Below, piece after piece: positions 36,149 to 44,327 of a stretch of 64,000 nucleotides of DNA. Origin of the DNA: Promethearchaeota archaeon Loki_b31 (GTDB taxonomy: Archaea; Asgardarchaeota; Lokiarchaeia; Sigyniarchaeales; SOKP01); the NCBI GenBank assembly GCA_005222975.1, contig NJBI01000006.1:38698-102697 (forward strand), in the 5' to 3' direction. The position numbers and the translations under genes were made by a program. How positions within the stretch are numbered: position 1 is the stretch's first letter; each line of letters opens with the position of its first letter. Below the pieces are notes generated by a model that was not told where the DNA came from, ran no database searches, and saw nothing but the letters and a program-made list of their open reading frames with translations.

Positions 36149-37311
36149 TACGAATGAAACAGCCCACCAAATCCTCGAAGCTCAGTTTCAATTGCTTGTT
36201 GAGGACACATTTCCATACAACAGAGACAAGAAATACAAACTTTTCTCAAGAATTCGGGATACTCATCAGTCTCAAAATTTATAGCATTCGCAGGACAATC
36301 TTCAAAACATTGTCCACATTTTTTACAAAGTTTCTTCTTTAATTTTGGAATTTTTTTAGTTACCTTGTAAACTATGCTCCTAGTTATAAAACTTGCGAGC
36401 TTAGTCATAAATTTCCCAGGAACTTTAAATTTTGGAGTTATGCTTTTAGCTTCTTCTAACGATAATCCAAAAATTTCAATATTATCAAGATTTCCTTCAC
36501 CGAGCCCTCTTTCAAATGCATTTTTCAAATGAGGAACGTATTTAAGTCCATCAAGTTCACCTATTTCTAATGCTACAACATCTAATGCTAATTCATCTGT
36601 TCCTACCAGAATTAAATTCCAGTTTTTCATATCACCAGAGACGGGGCCCATTGTTCCTTGCATAACTCTGTGCAGATCATAAATAACTAAACGATTTGGT
36701 TTATTTTTAAAAACCCAAGAAAAGTTGTCTGCTAAAGCTTCCCCAAATTGATCTGGATTTCTACCTAATAGATGGTATTTTGCTTTTAACCCTCCTGGAA
36801 TTATCCCCCAATAATTTTTTATAGCTCCTGTTATGGTGGCTTCTCCGTGAGTTTTTAACTTAGGTAAATTTATTAATAGGTCACAGTCATTTACAGGATT
36901 TGATACGTAATAATCTTTTAATCTTAATGCTCCTTCGATAACTTCGTGAACGGGGGTATCACGCTCAAAGTTAATGAATTTTATGCTTGCTTTTTCACAA
37001 ACCTCAAGTAAACTTATTTTTTTAGCAATTTGTTCGGCAGAAATTTTTATTTGTCCGGGAGAATCTCCTATACTAACATTCTCCATTGCCACTCCAATTT
37101 CTTTTAGGTATTTTATTACGCCTTCTACGAAAACAGGCTGAGTACAAGCATCTTTAGTCGCTCTCAATAGGTTAGGTTTTAATAGAATGTTCTTACAATT
37201 AAGAATGTCGAAATGAAAATCTTCTTCAATCATCTTTATAGCTGCTACTATAGCATCTGGGATGCTTTCGTAATCGTTTATGTTTATAATGCTTATTTTC
37301 GTTGACATCAT
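36145..37311 (-). CDS. DUF362 protein with C-terminal 2x[4Fe-4S] ferredoxin domain
   Basis: A 388-residue iron-sulfur protein. The N-terminal DUF362 domain has NILLKPNLLRATKDACTQPV, VSIGDSPGQ, INLPKLKTHGEATITGAIKN and YWGIIPGG, all typical of this family. The C-terminus carries two cluster motifs, CKKCGQCFEDCPANAI and CISCLCCMEMCPQQAI, a bacterial-type ferredoxin domain. Family members occur in many anaerobes; their reaction is not established. The gene stands next to the M20 peptidase tail to tail with stops sharing TTAA. Confidence 0.9.
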   Translation of the reverse strand: MMSTKISIININDYESIPDAIVAAIKMIEEDFHFDILNCKNILLKPNLLRATKDACTQPVFVEGVIKYLKEIGVAMENVSIGDSPGQIKISAEQIAKKISLLEVCEKASIKFINFERDTPVHEVIEGALRLKDYYVSNPVNDCDLLINLPKLKTHGEATITGAIKNYWGIIPGGLKAKYHLLGRNPDQFGEALADNFSWVFKNKPNRLVIYDLHRVMQGTMGPVSGDMKNWNLILVGTDELALDVVALEIGELDGLKYVPHLKNAFERGLGEGNLDNIEIFGLSLEEAKSITPKFKVPGKFMTKLASFITRSIVYKVTKKIPKLKKKLCKKCGQCFEDCPANAINFETDEYPEFLRKVCISCLCCMEMCPQQAIETELRGFGGLFHSY

Positions 37312-37589
37312 ATCCCCTATATTTAAATATTAACTACAAAATTAAAATATAACTTTTAATTGAAAAAAACTGTAATTACAGAAAACAAAAAACAAAAAAC
37401 AAGACATCTTTTTATTTTAGTAAAATTATCGGAAACAAATAATTTTTAAAAAGAAACTTTAATTATTATAATAACTTAAACTTTTTACTTTTAAAAAACG
37501 GTAAAAATAAAATAGAATGGTAAATCTTGCTTATTTTTACATCAAGTATGTATTAAAACGACCAAAATCAGGCGAGTGTGCGGAGAAGA

Positions 37590-38132
37590 ATGGTTGAAAG
37601 CGATTTAATGTTTAAAATCTGTCTTTTTGGAGATGGTGGAGTGGGAAAAACTACTTTAATAGGTAGATATCTTACTGGAGTCTTTAAATCTGGCCAAACA
37701 ATCACTATTGGAGTTGATTTTCATGTCAAAAAGTTAGAAATAGAAGGAAAGAAAGTTTCTCTTCAAATATGGGATTTTGCTGGCGAGACTCGCTTCAGAT
37801 TTCTTTTACCAAGTTATGTAGTTGGTGCATCTGGTGGGATCTTTTTATATGATATCACAAGATTTAGCAGTTTGAAAAATTTTCCCGATTGGATCGAAAT
37901 TTTTAAAAAAGGATTCATTGGAGCTCAAGATAAACAGTTGCCTGTAATTATGGCGGGCAGTAAATTAGATTTAAACTATAAGCGAGCCGTTTCTAGCAAT
38001 GAAGCTTTTGATATGGCGAAAATACATAATCTTTACGGTTATATTGAATGTTCTGCTAAGGATGGAAGAAATGTGGAAGATATTTTTTATGAAATTACTA
38101 AATTAATGATGCACAGAGCGGGTATAATTTAG
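37590..38132 (+). CDS. Rab-like small GTPase
   Basis: A Ras-superfamily GTPase closest in appearance to Rab/Rho-type proteins. The P-loop is FGDGGVGKTTLIGRY, switch I has the threonine in QTITIGVDFHVK (Rab-like GVDF), switch II is WDFAGETRFRF, the G4 motif reads GSKLDL in place of NKxD, and G5 is ECSAKDG. The Gln of the DxxGQ motif is replaced by Glu (FAGE), which should reduce intrinsic hydrolysis. No prenylation cysteine is present. The track begins at a GTG (37578); the ATG at 37590 after ggagaaga is preferred. Confidence 0.9.
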   Translation: MVESDLMFKICLFGDGGVGKTTLIGRYLTGVFKSGQTITIGVDFHVKKLEIEGKKVSLQIWDFAGETRFRFLLPSYVVGASGGIFLYDITRFSSLKNFPDWIEIFKKGFIGAQDKQLPVIMAGSKLDLNYKRAVSSNEAFDMAKIHNLYGYIECSAKDGRNVEDIFYEITKLMMHRAGII

Positions 38133-38137
38133 TCTAC

Positions 38138-38983
38138 TCATTCTTTAAAAATTCCTAAAAGGGATTTTATAACTAAATTAGGAATTAAATTCTTATCAAT
38201 AACTTGAGAGCGAATCGCTTTTTCTTGATTTTTTTTAACCTCGCGTTCAGTCGTGACCCCTGTTAATACGAGTATAGTATTAATTCTGGCTCGATTTCCC
38301 GCTAAAATGTCTGTATTTAAACGGTCCCCGAATATCACTGATTTATCCGGTGATACATTCGTATGGTTTAATATCATTTGAATCCCGTAAGGATTGGGTT
38401 TACCAAAAATTTTTAGAGGTTTTTTGTTAGTACATGTTTCTACTGCGTTTACCATCACTCCTGCTCCAGGAAGTAATCCACTCGCAGCGGGTAATGTTGA
38501 ATCAGAATTTGTAGCGTAGAATTGAGCCTTACCTTGTAAAATGCAATTCTGAGCGAACGCTAGTTTTTTGTAGTTGAATTCTTTATCTAAACCCACGATT
38601 ACAAAATCAACGTTTTTATAGTTTGAGGTGGGGTTAACAATGGTATGTCCTTTTTCTTTTAATTCTTCCTTTAAACCAATTTCACCGATGACAAAAATAG
38701 TTGCATTTTGCTTTTGATTTGTAATTTCTTCCGAAGTAATCGAAGCGCTAGTATAAAAATCAGACACTTCACTATTAATATTAAAACCCTTTAAACGATC
38801 GACATACATTTGTCTTGTAACAGTAGAATTATTGGAATTATATACCACTTTAATTGAAATGTCTTTTAATTCTTGGATCACTTTATCGCTATTAGAAATT
38901 AATATATCTCCCCGGTAAATGACTCCGTCTAAGTCAAAAATTGCTAGTTCGATATTTTTTAATTCGTCAACTAATTCTCGCAT
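38138..38983 (-). CDS. HAD-superfamily phosphatase (NagD/phosphoglycolate phosphatase-like)
   Basis: A HAD phosphatase of the NagD branch. Motif I is AIFDLDGVIYRGD with both Asp residues, motif II is VVYNSNNSTVTR, a Lys lies in KIFGKPNPYGIQ and motif IV is VIFGDRLNTDILAGN. Between motifs II and III is a C2-type cap. Substrates of relatives include p-nitrophenyl phosphate, 2-phosphoglycolate and nucleotides; the in vivo substrate is unknown. The ATG at 38983 (MRELVDELKN) is preferred over the track start at 39040, because the latter overlaps the next gene's end and adds unlike sequence. It is preceded on the same strand by the dolichol-kinase-like gene. Confidence 0.87.
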   Translation of the reverse strand: MRELVDELKNIELAIFDLDGVIYRGDILISNSDKVIQELKDISIKVVYNSNNSTVTRQMYVDRLKGFNINSEVSDFYTSASITSEEITNQKQNATIFVIGEIGLKEELKEKGHTIVNPTSNYKNVDFVIVGLDKEFNYKKLAFAQNCILQGKAQFYATNSDSTLPAASGLLPGAGVMVNAVETCTNKKPLKIFGKPNPYGIQMILNHTNVSPDKSVIFGDRLNTDILAGNRARINTILVLTGVTTEREVKKNQEKAIRSQVIDKNLIPNLVIKSLLGIFKE

Positions 38984-39026
38984 GGCTAAATTTAATAAGA
39001 TTATTATTTTTATATGCTTTACTTTT

Positions 39027-40181
39027 CTAAAACCATCCAATAGGTAATCCTAATAGAAAAACGAGGAGTTGTATACCTATCGGTATAAATATAGGATTCA
39101 ATAAGTTATCTGCGGTAACTGCTGGTAAATAATCAGTTAAAAAGAAAATCAGAGCGCCCATTAAAGCATACACCGGTCCTACAAATACAAAACCGATAAT
39201 ATAAGCGATTGCAACGCCCGCAACAAAGCCCTCTACAGATTTTACTTCTTCATTCCTAAGCCTGACTTTATGTTTTCCATATCTTTTTCCAATTAAAGCA
39301 GCAGATGCATCAGAAAGGCACGCTATAAGGATTCCAGAAAAAAAAACGAAAATGTGAATGATACCAGCCATGTATAACATATATGAAAAGATAAAACCCG
39401 TGATGATATAAATCTGTGGTCCCGCTGCGTTTTTTTCTTTTTGTCTCAACATAGATTTAGTTAAGAAGTTAAAGAATGAATATTCTGGACCCCAAACGAT
39501 TCGAATTATATCAGATGCAATTGTAAAGGCTAAAGCAGCAATTAAAGCGAACATAGTAATCTCCACAACAGCTCGAAAATCTCCAAAACCATACGGAAAA
39601 TCGGCTATATCCCCCCATAATAAATTATAAGATGGTCCAATTTGGTGAATAAATGTTATAACGCTATCATTTACCAGCAGAGTTATTGGAGGGATTGTCA
39701 TAAAACCAAAAAAAGCCAAAAATATTAAAAGCCCTGATAAGTGAAAACTTTTTCTGATTAATTCCATCCTAAATGGGATTACTTCTCTGTAAGGGTTTTC
39801 TCTCGTCATTCTTCTAATGTATCTCCTTAAAATCGTTTTTTCTTTATTTTTACCTTCCTTTTTAAATTCATTCTTCTCCTCTCTCTTCATTTTATTTATA
39901 TCCATTCTGATGATTGTTGTAAATAAGAGATTAAAAAGTAGTGTCATGCCAATCCACCACACCATAAACCCGTTGTAAGGGAATGCTAAAAATCCGATAA
40001 CAGAGTTATAATATCCAAAAATTAAAAAACATATCCCGCAAAGAATCGATGAGATTCCTCCATACTTGTTTTTTGCCCTATATCCCTTGATCCCAATATA
40101 ATACATCAAACTCATTAGAACGAAAAAAAACAGCGATAATGTGGTATTATAAAGACTCTCCACTAAAGCCCAATATTCCAT
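39027..40181 (-). CDS. Polytopic membrane kinase/cytidylyltransferase of the dolichol/phytol kinase family
   Basis: A membrane protein of about 384 residues with eight or nine hydrophobic helices and a charged loop at about residues 95-140. The family signature lies in ACLSDASAALIGKRYGKHKV followed by EVKSVEGFVAGVAIAYIIG, the CTP-binding pattern of the Sec59 dolichol kinase, DGK1 and VTE5 phytol kinase group, which also resembles CdsA-type CDP-lipid enzymes. It would phosphorylate an isoprenoid alcohol with CTP, possibly dolichol for glycosylation or phytol for ether-lipid salvage; choice between them is not possible here. Start taken at the ATG at 40181; the track's upstream start is a TTG. 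Confidence 0.75.
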   Translation of the reverse strand: MEYWALVESLYNTTLSLFFFVLMSLMYYIGIKGYRAKNKYGGISSILCGICFLIFGYYNSVIGFLAFPYNGFMVWWIGMTLLFNLLFTTIIRMDINKMKREEKNEFKKEGKNKEKTILRRYIRRMTRENPYREVIPFRMELIRKSFHLSGLLIFLAFFGFMTIPPITLLVNDSVITFIHQIGPSYNLLWGDIADFPYGFGDFRAVVEITMFALIAALAFTIASDIIRIVWGPEYSFFNFLTKSMLRQKEKNAAGPQIYIITGFIFSYMLYMAGIIHIFVFFSGILIACLSDASAALIGKRYGKHKVRLRNEEVKSVEGFVAGVAIAYIIGFVFVGPVYALMGALIFFLTDYLPAVTADNLLNPIFIPIGIQLLVFLLGLPIGWF

Positions 40182-40295
40182 AATTAGCAATTTAATCCGT
40201 AAAGTTAATTATTCTTATAATTAACTATTAAATAATTATTCTTTGGTTTCTTTTATTAAAATATTAACAAAAATTAATCGTATTTTTTGATAAAA

Positions 40296-40850
40296 ATGGA
40301 TGATTTAAAGAAAGAAAAAACCCAAGGCTTAGATTTTCAATACTTGGGGGATGTCATAGACAAGAAAAAGGAAATTGGTAATAAATACATCACTCCTGGA
40401 TTTGGATTAGCGGGCCAATTATTTTCCACGGTGGCAAAACATGTTATTAAGGAGTTAGGTCCCGAAAAAGGCGAAGCTCTTCTTAAAGATGCAATTGAAG
40501 AATTTGGACTTGAAAGAGGTAGGCGAATAGCAGAAAAAGTAAGAGCTGAGAATAAATCGCTGTCCTTAAAGAATTGGTTGATTTATACGGATATTGACTC
40601 TATTGAAAACTTTCGTCCTATCAGTAGCACACCTAATGGCGATTTCGTAGTGAAAATTAAACATTGTACATTTATTAATGCTGCTAAAGAATGGGGTTTA
40701 AATGAATATGCCAAAATTTATTGTAAATATGTAGATTATAAAATTCTTGAAGGATATAATCCTGATGTGAAACTTATTCTCGAATCTCGACACGATACTG
40801 GAGCTAATCGTTGCGTGTTTCGCTATGTTATGAAGGAAGAAAACAAATAA
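40296..40850 (+). CDS. L-2-amino-thiazoline-4-carboxylic acid hydrolase-like protein
   Basis: A 184-residue protein that resembles the ATC hydrolase family (PF14196-like): an opening GLAGQLFSTVAKHVIKELG, a helix EALLKDAIEEFGLERGRRIA, and a conserved region CTFINAAKEWGLNEYAKIYC and ESRHDTGANRCVFRYVM with a closing Cys. Known members hydrolyse L-2-amino-delta2-thiazoline-4-carboxylate, but many relatives have unknown activity. The ATG at 40296 is preferred to the TTG in the track. The reading frame continues in frame after the TAA for a further 48 codons with protein-like sequence (see findings). Confidence 0.7.
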   Translation: MDDLKKEKTQGLDFQYLGDVIDKKKEIGNKYITPGFGLAGQLFSTVAKHVIKELGPEKGEALLKDAIEEFGLERGRRIAEKVRAENKSLSLKNWLIYTDIDSIENFRPISSTPNGDFVVKIKHCTFINAAKEWGLNEYAKIYCKYVDYKILEGYNPDVKLILESRHDTGANRCVFRYVMKEENK

Positions 40851-40997
40851 CTTATTAATAACATAAGTCAATATGAATATTTTCTTAGAGGTTTTATCAA
40901 AAATACAATCTATCAAACCCAACATATAGATGCTGCCATTAAACCAGAAAATATAAAGAAAATGATTGAAACAACTAAAGGTTTTAAATCTGGTTAA
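40851..40997 (+). other. In-frame open stretch following the UAA of the ATC hydrolase-like gene
   Basis: Directly after the stop codon of the preceding gene the same frame stays open for 48 codons, giving YEYFLRGFIKNTIYQTQHI and ending KKMIETTKGFKSG before a second TAA. There is no start codon early in it, so an independent gene is unlikely. It may be a former C-terminal extension cut off by a nonsense mutation or a read-through extension. The rest of the gap to 41266 shows poly-A tracts and nothing else. Confidence 0.3.
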
Positions 40998-41266
40998 CGA
41001 TAAAAAACACTAACAAAGAATTGTTTTCTATTAAATGATAAAATTATAAGTGTAATTTTGGATAATAGTTATAGCAAGGCACATATCTTTATCTACATAT
41101 TATAAACTTTAATAAACCTATAATTGAGTAGATTTTTATATAAACGAATAAAAAAAAAAATAAAAAGTACCAATCTATTTAAAATATAAGTGATAATTTA
41201 TCTTTATTATATTCTAATAAATAAGATTTATCTAATAAAAATCTAGTGAAGGAGAAAGTGACAGTA

Positions 41267-41638
41267 ATGGACCCCAATACTCCCGATAGTCTTGATGATA
41301 TACTTAAAAGACTTCTTGGAGCAATTCCAGAAGTAAAGTCTGCTGCTATAGTATCAGCTGAAGGCCTTCCGATCGCTTCTGCACTTCCACAAGGCATAGA
41401 CGAGACAAGAATTGCCGCCATGACAGCCGCTCTTCTATCATTATCCGAAAGAGCGATTATAGAGATGGCTAAAGGGGATTTCGATCAGTTATATATAAAA
41501 GGAAGTGCAGGCTATCTTTTGGTCATGCAGGCTGGTCCAAACGCTGTTTTGACCGTTTCTACAACTAAAGAAGTTCGACTCGGGTTAATTTTATTAGATT
41601 GTAGAAGAACTTGCGAAAAAATAGCGCAGTTAATATAA
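41267..41638 (+). CDS. Roadblock/LC7-domain protein
   Basis: A 123-residue Roadblock/LC7 protein. Features are LDDILKRLLGAIPEVKSA, GLPIASALPQGIDETRI, an ALLSLSERAIIEM helix, a central beta pair with DQLYIKGSAGYLLVM and the closing strand ILLDCRRTCEKI. It fits the MglB/Ragulator-type regulators of small GTPases. The track begins at a GTG (41246), but the ATG at 41267 after GAAGGAG (12 bases) is preferred. It stands alone with AT-rich flanks between the ATC-hydrolase-like gene and the Rpo7 group. Confidence 0.87.
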   Translation: MDPNTPDSLDDILKRLLGAIPEVKSAAIVSAEGLPIASALPQGIDETRIAAMTAALLSLSERAIIEMAKGDFDQLYIKGSAGYLLVMQAGPNAVLTVSTTKEVRLGLILLDCRRTCEKIAQLI

Positions 41639-41805
41639 AAATTAGGATATTTTCTTAATTTTACAGTTTTTCAAAAATATAAAATCACTTAACCTTAATA
41701 TGTTATTACGAAAAAATCACAAATTATTAATTTTATGCTTAATTTGTTTTAACAATATTAACTATTATTAACAATACTATTAACAATAATAACTGGTGTA
41801 CTGAA

Positions 41806-42408
41806 ATCTTTAAACTGGTCGCCCTCCAAACTAAGGTGGAAATTCCACCGTTTCTCTTTGGTCAACCTAAAGAAGACAGCGCAAGAATTATCCTTAGTGA
41901 AGATTACGAAGGTATAATCACGAGAGATTACGGTTTTATTATTGCTATTGTTGATGTACTTGATGTAGGACTTGGTATCATTATTCCTGGAAATGCTAAC
42001 ACCTTTCATAATGTAGAATTCTCTATTTTAACTTTTAAACCTAAACTCGGAGAGGTAGTTGAGGGAGAGGTTGTTGAGTTAGTAGATTTTGGCTCATTCG
42101 TACGTTTAGGACCGTTAGATGGCTTAGTTCATGTCTCCCAGATATGCGATGATTATATCTCATTTGAACAGGTCGGTAATCGATTTATTGGTAAAGAAAC
42201 GGGAAAAATTCTTGAAGTTAACAACGATGTGAGGGCAAAAATTATAGCAGTTTCACTAGGTACTGGGCGGAGTGGTAAGCTAGGTTTGACGATGCGCCAA
42301 AAATTTTTAGGAAGACCAGAATGGATTGAAGCGGATATCGAGGAAGAGTACGCTGAAAAAGAAGCAAAGACTAAGAAACAACTGGAAGAGGAAGTCAGCG
42401 AAGAATAA
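41806..42408 (+). CDS. rpo7: RNA polymerase subunit Rpo7 (RpoE1), unusual start
   Basis: The stalk subunit of archaeal RNA polymerase. The conserved N-terminal region is VEIPPFLFGQP, followed by EDYEGIITRDYGFI, GNANTFHNVEF and the S1 domain with GEVVEGEVVELVDFGSFVRL and GLVHVSQICDD. The C-terminus is acidic. The track starts at GTG 41836, which would cut the first strand. The frame extends upstream to FKLVALQTKVEIPP, matching the usual start (M-x-KLV-x-x-x-x-V-x-IPP), but the codon where Met would sit (41806) is ATC. No ATG, GTG or TTG is available in frame between the stop at 41740 and 41836, so I place the start at ATC with caution. Spt4 follows in the same operon. Confidence 0.85.
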   Translation: MFKLVALQTKVEIPPFLFGQPKEDSARIILSEDYEGIITRDYGFIIAIVDVLDVGLGIIIPGNANTFHNVEFSILTFKPKLGEVVEGEVVELVDFGSFVRLGPLDGLVHVSQICDDYISFEQVGNRFIGKETGKILEVNNDVRAKIIAVSLGTGRSGKLGLTMRQKFLGRPEWIEADIEEEYAEKEAKTKKQLEEEVSEE

Positions 42409-42449
42409 AGAATAATTTCATTATAAAATAAAAGTAGGCGAAAATATAT

Positions 42450-42638
42450 TTGAAAGAAAAAGCTTGTAAAAATTGCCATTTAATTACTAAAAAAGAACAG
42501 ATTTGTCCAAAATGCAAAACCCATAGTCTCAGCGATGATTATACCGGGGAAGTCATAATTATTAATCCTTCGGAATCTAGATTTGCGGAATATTTAAAGA
42601 TCCATTTTCCTGGGAAATATGCATTAAGAGTACGGTAA
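42450..42638 (+). CDS. spt4: Transcription elongation factor Spt4 (Rpo subunit E2-like)
   Basis: A 62-residue zinc-binding protein with CKNCHLITKKEQICPKC, four cysteines in two CxxC pairs, then DDYTGEVIIINPSESRFAEY and IHFPGKYALRVR, the standard archaeal Spt4 sequence. It partners Spt5/NusG to keep RNA polymerase processive. The start is a TTG 41 bases after the Rpo7 stop. The Rpo7-Spt4 order is conserved in archaea. Confidence 0.93.
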   Translation: MKEKACKNCHLITKKEQICPKCKTHSLSDDYTGEVIIINPSESRFAEYLKIHFPGKYALRVR

Positions 42639-42683
42639 TAAAGCACATATCCTTAATGATAAAGTCGTATCGTATCTTTCTTA

Positions 42684-43268
42684 TTAATTTGTCATTAATG
42701 ATACAAATTTCTTTACAACTTTCTTTATCCTTTTTTCAACATCTACCATAACGATACCTTGGGGAATCTGATGTTTTGAATCAGTTATGGGTGGTTGGCC
42801 GTAAAACACTAAACTTTTAACCGTTTCGTTAAGAGGGATGCTCAAAACCAACGGCAAGACTAATAAATCTTCTTCGCCTTTAATAACTTTAAATAATGTT
42901 CTTTTATTAGATGTTATAATCTCATCTAAAAGAGTAAAACTTTCTTTTTTAATACATCCTTCAGGGTTTTCAAATTCAATGATTTCTTCAAAATAATCCT
43001 CAATCTTTATTTTAATTTGATTTCTTTGAGTTTTTTCGTCAATAATGCAAAGTTTAACGAAAGATTTTAGAAAATCATTCGCGAGAAAATCCTTTGTTAC
43101 GATATCTCCAACTAAATAAACTTTGACTTCAAAATTAGCGTTTTTATAATTTCTAATATGTTCTTCTACTTCAGAGATAGTTTCTTTTCGCGTTCCTGCA
43201 ATTAACTTACCTAAAGGCTGAGAAAACTTATGCCTTTCGGTTGTAGGGATTTTTAAATTTTTATCCAT
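42684..43268 (-). CDS. GTP-dependent dephospho-CoA kinase (DUF359)
   Basis: The archaeal enzyme that phosphorylates dephospho-CoA with GTP, the last step of coenzyme A synthesis. Signatures are QPLGKLIAGTRKETI, VYLVGDIVTKDFLAND, KLCIIDEKTQRNQ and the late VIKGEEDLLVLPLVL with a GEED Glu-Asp and YGQPP. At 194 residues it is of normal length. It lies in the usual Rpo7-Spt4 neighbourhood, although here it is on the opposite strand. A small membrane gene precedes it by a few bases on the same strand. Confidence 0.9.
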   Translation of the reverse strand: MDKNLKIPTTERHKFSQPLGKLIAGTRKETISEVEEHIRNYKNANFEVKVYLVGDIVTKDFLANDFLKSFVKLCIIDEKTQRNQIKIKIEDYFEEIIEFENPEGCIKKESFTLLDEIITSNKRTLFKVIKGEEDLLVLPLVLSIPLNETVKSLVFYGQPPITDSKHQIPQGIVMVDVEKRIKKVVKKFVSLMTN

Positions 43269-43274
43269 CTTAAA

Positions 43275-43511
43275 TCATTCCATTTTTATATTTTTTACTT
43301 TATTATAGAGATTAAAAGTTAAAATAAACAATAATACCCACAAAAATAGGCAACCAACAAAGATGCTAATGTATATTCCTGCGACTACATTTTTTAGAAG
43401 CAAATACAATACCATCGTAATAATAATTAATGCCACTTCAATGATTATCATAATTCTTGTTTTCAACAAGTAATTTTTAGATTTTGACATATTTATCTTA
43501 CAAAAAACCAA
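43275..43511 (-). CDS. Small two-helix membrane protein
   Basis: A 78-residue protein with two hydrophobic helices, IIIEVALIIITMVLYLLL and VAGIYISIFVGCLFLWVLLF, flanked by lysines. Function is unknown. It ends 6 bases before the dephospho-CoA kinase start and is probably on the same transcript. The initial residues (MVFCKINMSKSKN) allow a second ATG eight codons in as start. Confidence 0.55.
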   Translation of the reverse strand: MVFCKINMSKSKNYLLKTRIMIIIEVALIIITMVLYLLLKNVVAGIYISIFVGCLFLWVLLFILTFNLYNKVKNIKME

Positions 43512-43607
43512 AAATTTATTTTTTATTATTTCTTTAATTTTTTATAACTCAGAATTATCTTTAAATTAACTGATTATCTGAGAAAAAGAGTATTAAAAAG
43601 GTTCGAA

Positions 43608-43964
43608 ATGTCGTTTAATATTGAAATTTTGGAAGAAAAAATAAACCCATTAATCGATCGAACGGAATTAAAATTCAGAATCGATCATTTTAGTGCCGGG
43701 ACACCTAATAAGTTAGATGTGAAGAAGAAAATTGCAGCGTTGAAAAACGCAAACGAAAAATATACAATAATTCGTATAATTAAAACTCATTTCGGTAGCT
43801 CATACGATATAGGAGTAGCAAATATTTACAAGAACGCTAAAGAACTTCAATTCTATGAGCCTTTCCATATTCAAGTGCGAAATTTACCCAAAGACACGCG
43901 AGAAGACATTTATAAATTAAAGAAAAGAAAAGAACCTTACAAACACTTATTTGAATACGAATAA
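43608..43964 (+). CDS. rps24e: Ribosomal protein S24e
   Basis: A 118-residue eukaryal/archaeal small-subunit protein. The sequence NPLIDRTELKFRIDHFSAGT, KKKIAALKNANEKYTIIR and KTHFGSSYDIGVANIY matches the S24e core. It is followed 37 bases downstream by S27ae in the conserved archaeal order. The upstream region carries the promoter facing the minus-strand membrane gene. Confidence 0.95.
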   Translation: MSFNIEILEEKINPLIDRTELKFRIDHFSAGTPNKLDVKKKIAALKNANEKYTIIRIIKTHFGSSYDIGVANIYKNAKELQFYEPFHIQVRNLPKDTREDIYKLKKRKEPYKHLFEYE

Positions 43965-44001
43965 AATTATTAAATTAATTAAAAAATAAATTGAAGAATT
44001 T

Positions 44002-44238
44002 ATGTCAAATAAATCAAACGCATCCAAATTTTATAAAATTGAAGATGGTAAATTAGTTAGGACACATAGAGTCTGTCCTAAGTGTGCTCCCTCGGTATTT
44101 CTCGCGGACCACTACGATAGATGGTCGTGCGGAAAGTGTGGATACACTATATTCAAAAGAAAAGGCAAGAAGGGAGCTGCTACAGTTGCAAGACGTAGAA
44201 GAACCCGAACCCCTCGAAAACGCACTAAGTCAACTTAA
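44002..44238 (+). CDS. rps27ae: Ribosomal protein S27ae
   Basis: A 78-residue zinc-finger ribosomal protein. It has [39 protein letters not shown] and a basic C-terminal tail rich in arginine ([14 protein letters not shown]). Four cysteines form the zinc site. Its tail is longer and more basic than in many archaea. It lies between S24e and Kae1, the usual order. Confidence 0.95.
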   Translation: MSNKSNASKFYKIEDGKLVRTHRVCPKCAPSVFLADHYDRWSCGKCGYTIFKRKGKKGAATVARRRRTRTPRKRTKST

Positions 44239-44327
44239 ACTCTAATAATAAACTCCAAACTATCTTTTTCAGTAGCTCCTTTTAATACACCATTTTAACA
44301 TTGCTATATTTATATTAGGTGATCCCG

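Noticed and set aside
37380-37405. Direct repeat of ACAAAAA near the DUF362 promoter
   Set aside because: A-rich low-complexity tract; no sign of an operator.
43585-43610. GGTTCGAA resembling a tRNA T-loop
   Set aside because: No acceptor stem, anticodon arm or CCA-side pairing around it; it is the leader of S24e.
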